Shown piece after piece: positions 62,219 through 64,000 of a DNA stretch of 64,000 bases. Both the position numbers and the translations under genes were made by a program. The stretch is from VFZN01 sp963709325 (GTDB taxonomy: Bacteria; Acidobacteriota; Vicinamibacteria; Vicinamibacterales; UBA2999): positions 372,001 through 436,000 of the forward strand of contig CAVPVV010000004.1 in the NCBI GenBank assembly GCA_963709325.1, read 5' to 3'. The notes under the pieces were generated by a model that saw only the letters and a list, made by a program, of their open reading frames with translations, was not told the origin of the DNA and did not search any database. Every line of letters starts with the position of its first letter. The first letter of the stretch is position 1.

Positions 62219-63090
62219 TCAGGCTTCTCCGGCGTCGCTGCCCCGCCATCAGCCGGCGGGTGGTGAGCCCGGTATTCGTCCTCGGGATCGTGAATCGGAT
62301 GCGGCGCGTCCTTGGGCCGGGCCCGCTTGTAGATGCGAATCGCCCCGAGTTGCGCGCTCTGGAAGACACGGACCAGCTTCAGGCGAATCATCTCGAGCAG
62401 CGCCAGGAACGTGACAATCATCTGCGGCCGGCTGTTCACGTCCTCGAACAGCTCTTCGAAGCCGCAGGCGTCGGTTTCGGACAGTCGTTCGAGCAACTGC
62501 TCGATCCGGGCCTCGATCGGAATCTCCTCCGGCGGCAGCGGTACCGGTGGACGCTCCCGCGCCCGCTCCAGGACCAGCTTGAACGCCGACAGCAGGCTGA
62601 AGAGATCGACCTCGAGCTCCGGCTCGTAGTCGTCCCCGGCCATCGCTTCGACGCGCGCATCGGGTCGCGTCCACTGGGCGCCGCGCAGCGTTTCGCGATC
62701 GTGCAGCAGCTCGGCCGCCGCTTTGAAGCGTTCGTGCTCCAGCAGGCGCCGGACGAGCATGTCGCGGGGATCCTCGTCATCAGCCAGATCGCCCGCGGCA
62801 GTTTCCGGCCTGGGAAGAAGCATCCGACTCTTGATGTGGATCAGGGTTGCGGCCATCACCAGGAACTCGCTCGCGACATCGAGGTTCACTTCCTGCATCA
62901 GCCCGAGGTAATCGAGGTACTGGCGCGTGATCAAGGCAATCGGGATGTCGTAGACATCCACCTTGTTCTTCTTGATCAGGTGCACCAGCAGGTCGAGCGG
63001 TCCCTCGAAGGCCTGCAGCTTGATCGTGATCGCATCGAGCTGCGACTCGAACGCGTCGTCGCCGGCGGGCAGAACAGGTTCGTCGCTCAT
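62215..63090 (-). CDS. scpA: segregation and condensation protein A
   Basis: Kleisin subunit that joins SMC and ScpB. The 291-residue product has the N-terminal SMC-neck-binding part (FEGPLDLLVHLIKKNKVDVY, IPIALITRQYLDYLGLMQEV) and the C-terminal winged helix (FEELFEDVNSRPQMIVTFLA, LLEMIRLKLVRVFQSAQLGA). The length is usual. It lies 5 bases after the trpS stop and overlaps scpB by ATGA, the conserved scpA-scpB order. Confidence 0.94.
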   Translation of the reverse strand: MSDEPVLPAGDDAFESQLDAITIKLQAFEGPLDLLVHLIKKNKVDVYDIPIALITRQYLDYLGLMQEVNLDVASEFLVMAATLIHIKSRMLLPRPETAAGDLADDEDPRDMLVRRLLEHERFKAAAELLHDRETLRGAQWTRPDARVEAMAGDDYEPELEVDLFSLLSAFKLVLERARERPPVPLPPEEIPIEARIEQLLERLSETDACGFEELFEDVNSRPQMIVTFLALLEMIRLKLVRVFQSAQLGAIRIYKRARPKDAPHPIHDPEDEYRAHHPPADGGAATPEKPE

Positions 63091-63095
63091 GCCGG

Positions 63096-64000
63096 TCAGT
63101 ACTTCAGGTGCACGGCGTCGCGCACCCGTTCCATCGTCTCCTCGGCGAAGCGGCGGGCGCGCGCGGATCCCTCGAACAGCACGTCGCGAAGATAACCCGG
63201 CCGCGCCAGGGCGGCCTCTCGGCGCTCGCGAATCGGCTCGAGCATGGCGTTGATCGCGGTCGCAAGCTTCGTCTTCACCTCGACGTCGCCGACCTTCCCG
63301 GCGCGGTAGCGCGTCTTGAGGTCATCCACCTCGGGCACGTTCGGATTGAACGCGTCGTGGTAGATGAAAACCGGGTTGCCCTCGACGGTACCCGGAATGT
63401 CGGCGCGCACCCGCTTCGGGTCCGTGTACATCTGCCGGACCCTGGCCTTCACAACGTCCGCGCCGTCGGACAGGTCGATCGTGTTCTGGTAGCTCTTGCT
63501 CATCTTCCGGTTGTCCAGGCCGGGCAGGCGCGAGGTCGGCGTGAGCAGGGCCTGAGGCTCTACGAGACCGCGCGCCGGCTCGCCCTCGGGCACCGGGAAG
63601 TAGAAGTTGTTGAAGCGCCGGACGACCTCGCGCGAGAGCTCCAGGTGGGGGACCTGATCGTCGCCGACCGGCACCCAGTGCGCGCCATAGATGACGACGT
63701 CGGCAGCCTGTAACAAGGGATAGCCGAGAAACCCGATGCTCGAGAGGTCCTTCTCGGCAAGCTGCTCCATCTGCTCCTTGTAGGTCGGCACTCGCTCGAG
63801 CCACGGGATAGGCGTGACCATCTGCAGCAGCAGGTAGAGCTCCGCATGTTCCGGGATCATCGACTGCACGAAGAACACGCTCTTCTCGGGGTCGAGACCG
63901 GCCCCAATCCAGTCCGCGACGTTGTCCATCGCGTTGCTGACGATGTCGGCGGGGTCCGCGTAGTGGCTGGTGAGCGCGTGCCAGTCGGCCACGAAATAGA
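63096..64000 (-). CDS. trpS: tryptophanyl-tRNA synthetase (5' part beyond the window)
   Basis: Charges tRNA-Trp. The visible 301 residues hold the catalytic core from VADWHALTSHYADP to the end, including the Trp pocket (GFLGYPLLQAADVVIYGAHW, VPVGDDQVPHLELSREVVRR) and KMSKS in DNRKMSKSYQNTIDL. The HIGH motif and the first about 40 residues lie off the right edge. The GTG at 63992 is inside the conserved protein (frame continues as YFVADWH), so the gene is partial and not started there. Confidence 0.93.
   Translation of the reverse strand, partial: YFVADWHALTSHYADPADIVSNAMDNVADWIGAGLDPEKSVFFVQSMIPEHAELYLLLQMVTPIPWLERVPTYKEQMEQLAEKDLSSIGFLGYPLLQAADVVIYGAHWVPVGDDQVPHLELSREVVRRFNNFYFPVPEGEPARGLVEPQALLTPTSRLPGLDNRKMSKSYQNTIDLSDGADVVKARVRQMYTDPKRVRADIPGTVEGNPVFIYHDAFNPNVPEVDDLKTRYRAGKVGDVEVKTKLATAINAMLEPIRERREAALARPGYLRDVLFEGSARARRFAEETMERVRDAVHLKY

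Overview
The window is about 64 kb of GC-rich, gene-dense bacterial chromosome with no insertion sequence, prophage, CRISPR array, tRNA or rRNA that I could see. The gene set points to an Acidobacteriota genome, probably of the Vicinamibacteria type. The main clue is a secreted VWFA-domain protein of the kind expanded in Acidobacteria; DUF6677, DUF6335 and DUF2085 proteins and a dnaK-dnaJ-hspR heat-shock operon are consistent with this. The taxonomic call is inference from gene content.

Layout: 1-4148 (minus) carries lysS (cut by the left edge), nusB, ribH, an enoyl-CoA hydratase, VanZ and three small membrane proteins. 4238-10532 (plus) is an efflux operon: TetR regulator, lipoprotein adaptor, and a 1483-residue RND permease continuous with a TolC-like outer-membrane factor. 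10608-15850 (minus) holds a PfkB kinase, mtnP, a methylmalonyl-CoA epimerase fused to an MBL-fold hydrolase, meaB and an acyl-CoA dehydrogenase. 15863-18139 holds envelope and secreted proteins, including a paralogous pair. 18166-24636 (minus) is a stress block: dnaK, dnaJ, hspR, sigma factor, DnaC-like ATPase, hemW. 24765-32666 has a class A PBP gene (several frame breaks), prfB with its programmed frameshift, lnt, a SPOR protein, a TPR protein and an unknown protein. 32777-44033 is housekeeping: argS, a C26 amidotransferase, an RlmD-like methyltransferase, birA, nadC, valS, and a secreted fibronectin-III protein. 44053-47416 (minus) is the split methylmalonyl-CoA mutase with a response regulator behind it. 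47595-55284 has glutamate dehydrogenase, the VWFA protein, a second acyl-CoA dehydrogenase, DUF4824/DUF2157, a shortened acyl-CoA-dehydrogenase-like protein and a HIT protein. 55304-64000 has an IHF/HU protein, rpsA, a histone-H1-like/DUF6335 protein, cmk, an alpha/beta hydrolase, a RluB-like synthase, scpB, scpA and trpS (cut by the right edge).

Metabolic theme: enoyl-CoA hydratase, two full acyl-CoA dehydrogenases, epimerase, MeaB and both mutase subunits together make a route for branched-chain amino-acid or odd-chain acyl-CoA oxidation through methylmalonyl-CoA to succinyl-CoA, spread over several loci. Four aminoacyl-tRNA synthetases (Lys, Arg, Val, Trp) lie in the same window.

Two sequence-level themes stand out. 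First, several short intergenic gaps are filled by low-complexity, self-similar repeats (families CAGGCTCTAGGCTTCAGG and GGAGTTA, plus locus-specific ones); some fold as inverted repeats, and the largest is a nested quasi-palindrome between the H1-like gene and cmk. Second, single-base frame breaks interrupt four otherwise well-conserved genes (dnaJ, the PBP gene with five, mcmA, scpB). They are more likely sequence or assembly errors than decay, and they should be checked before any fusion or break here is trusted. prfB is different: its frame break is the known programmed one.
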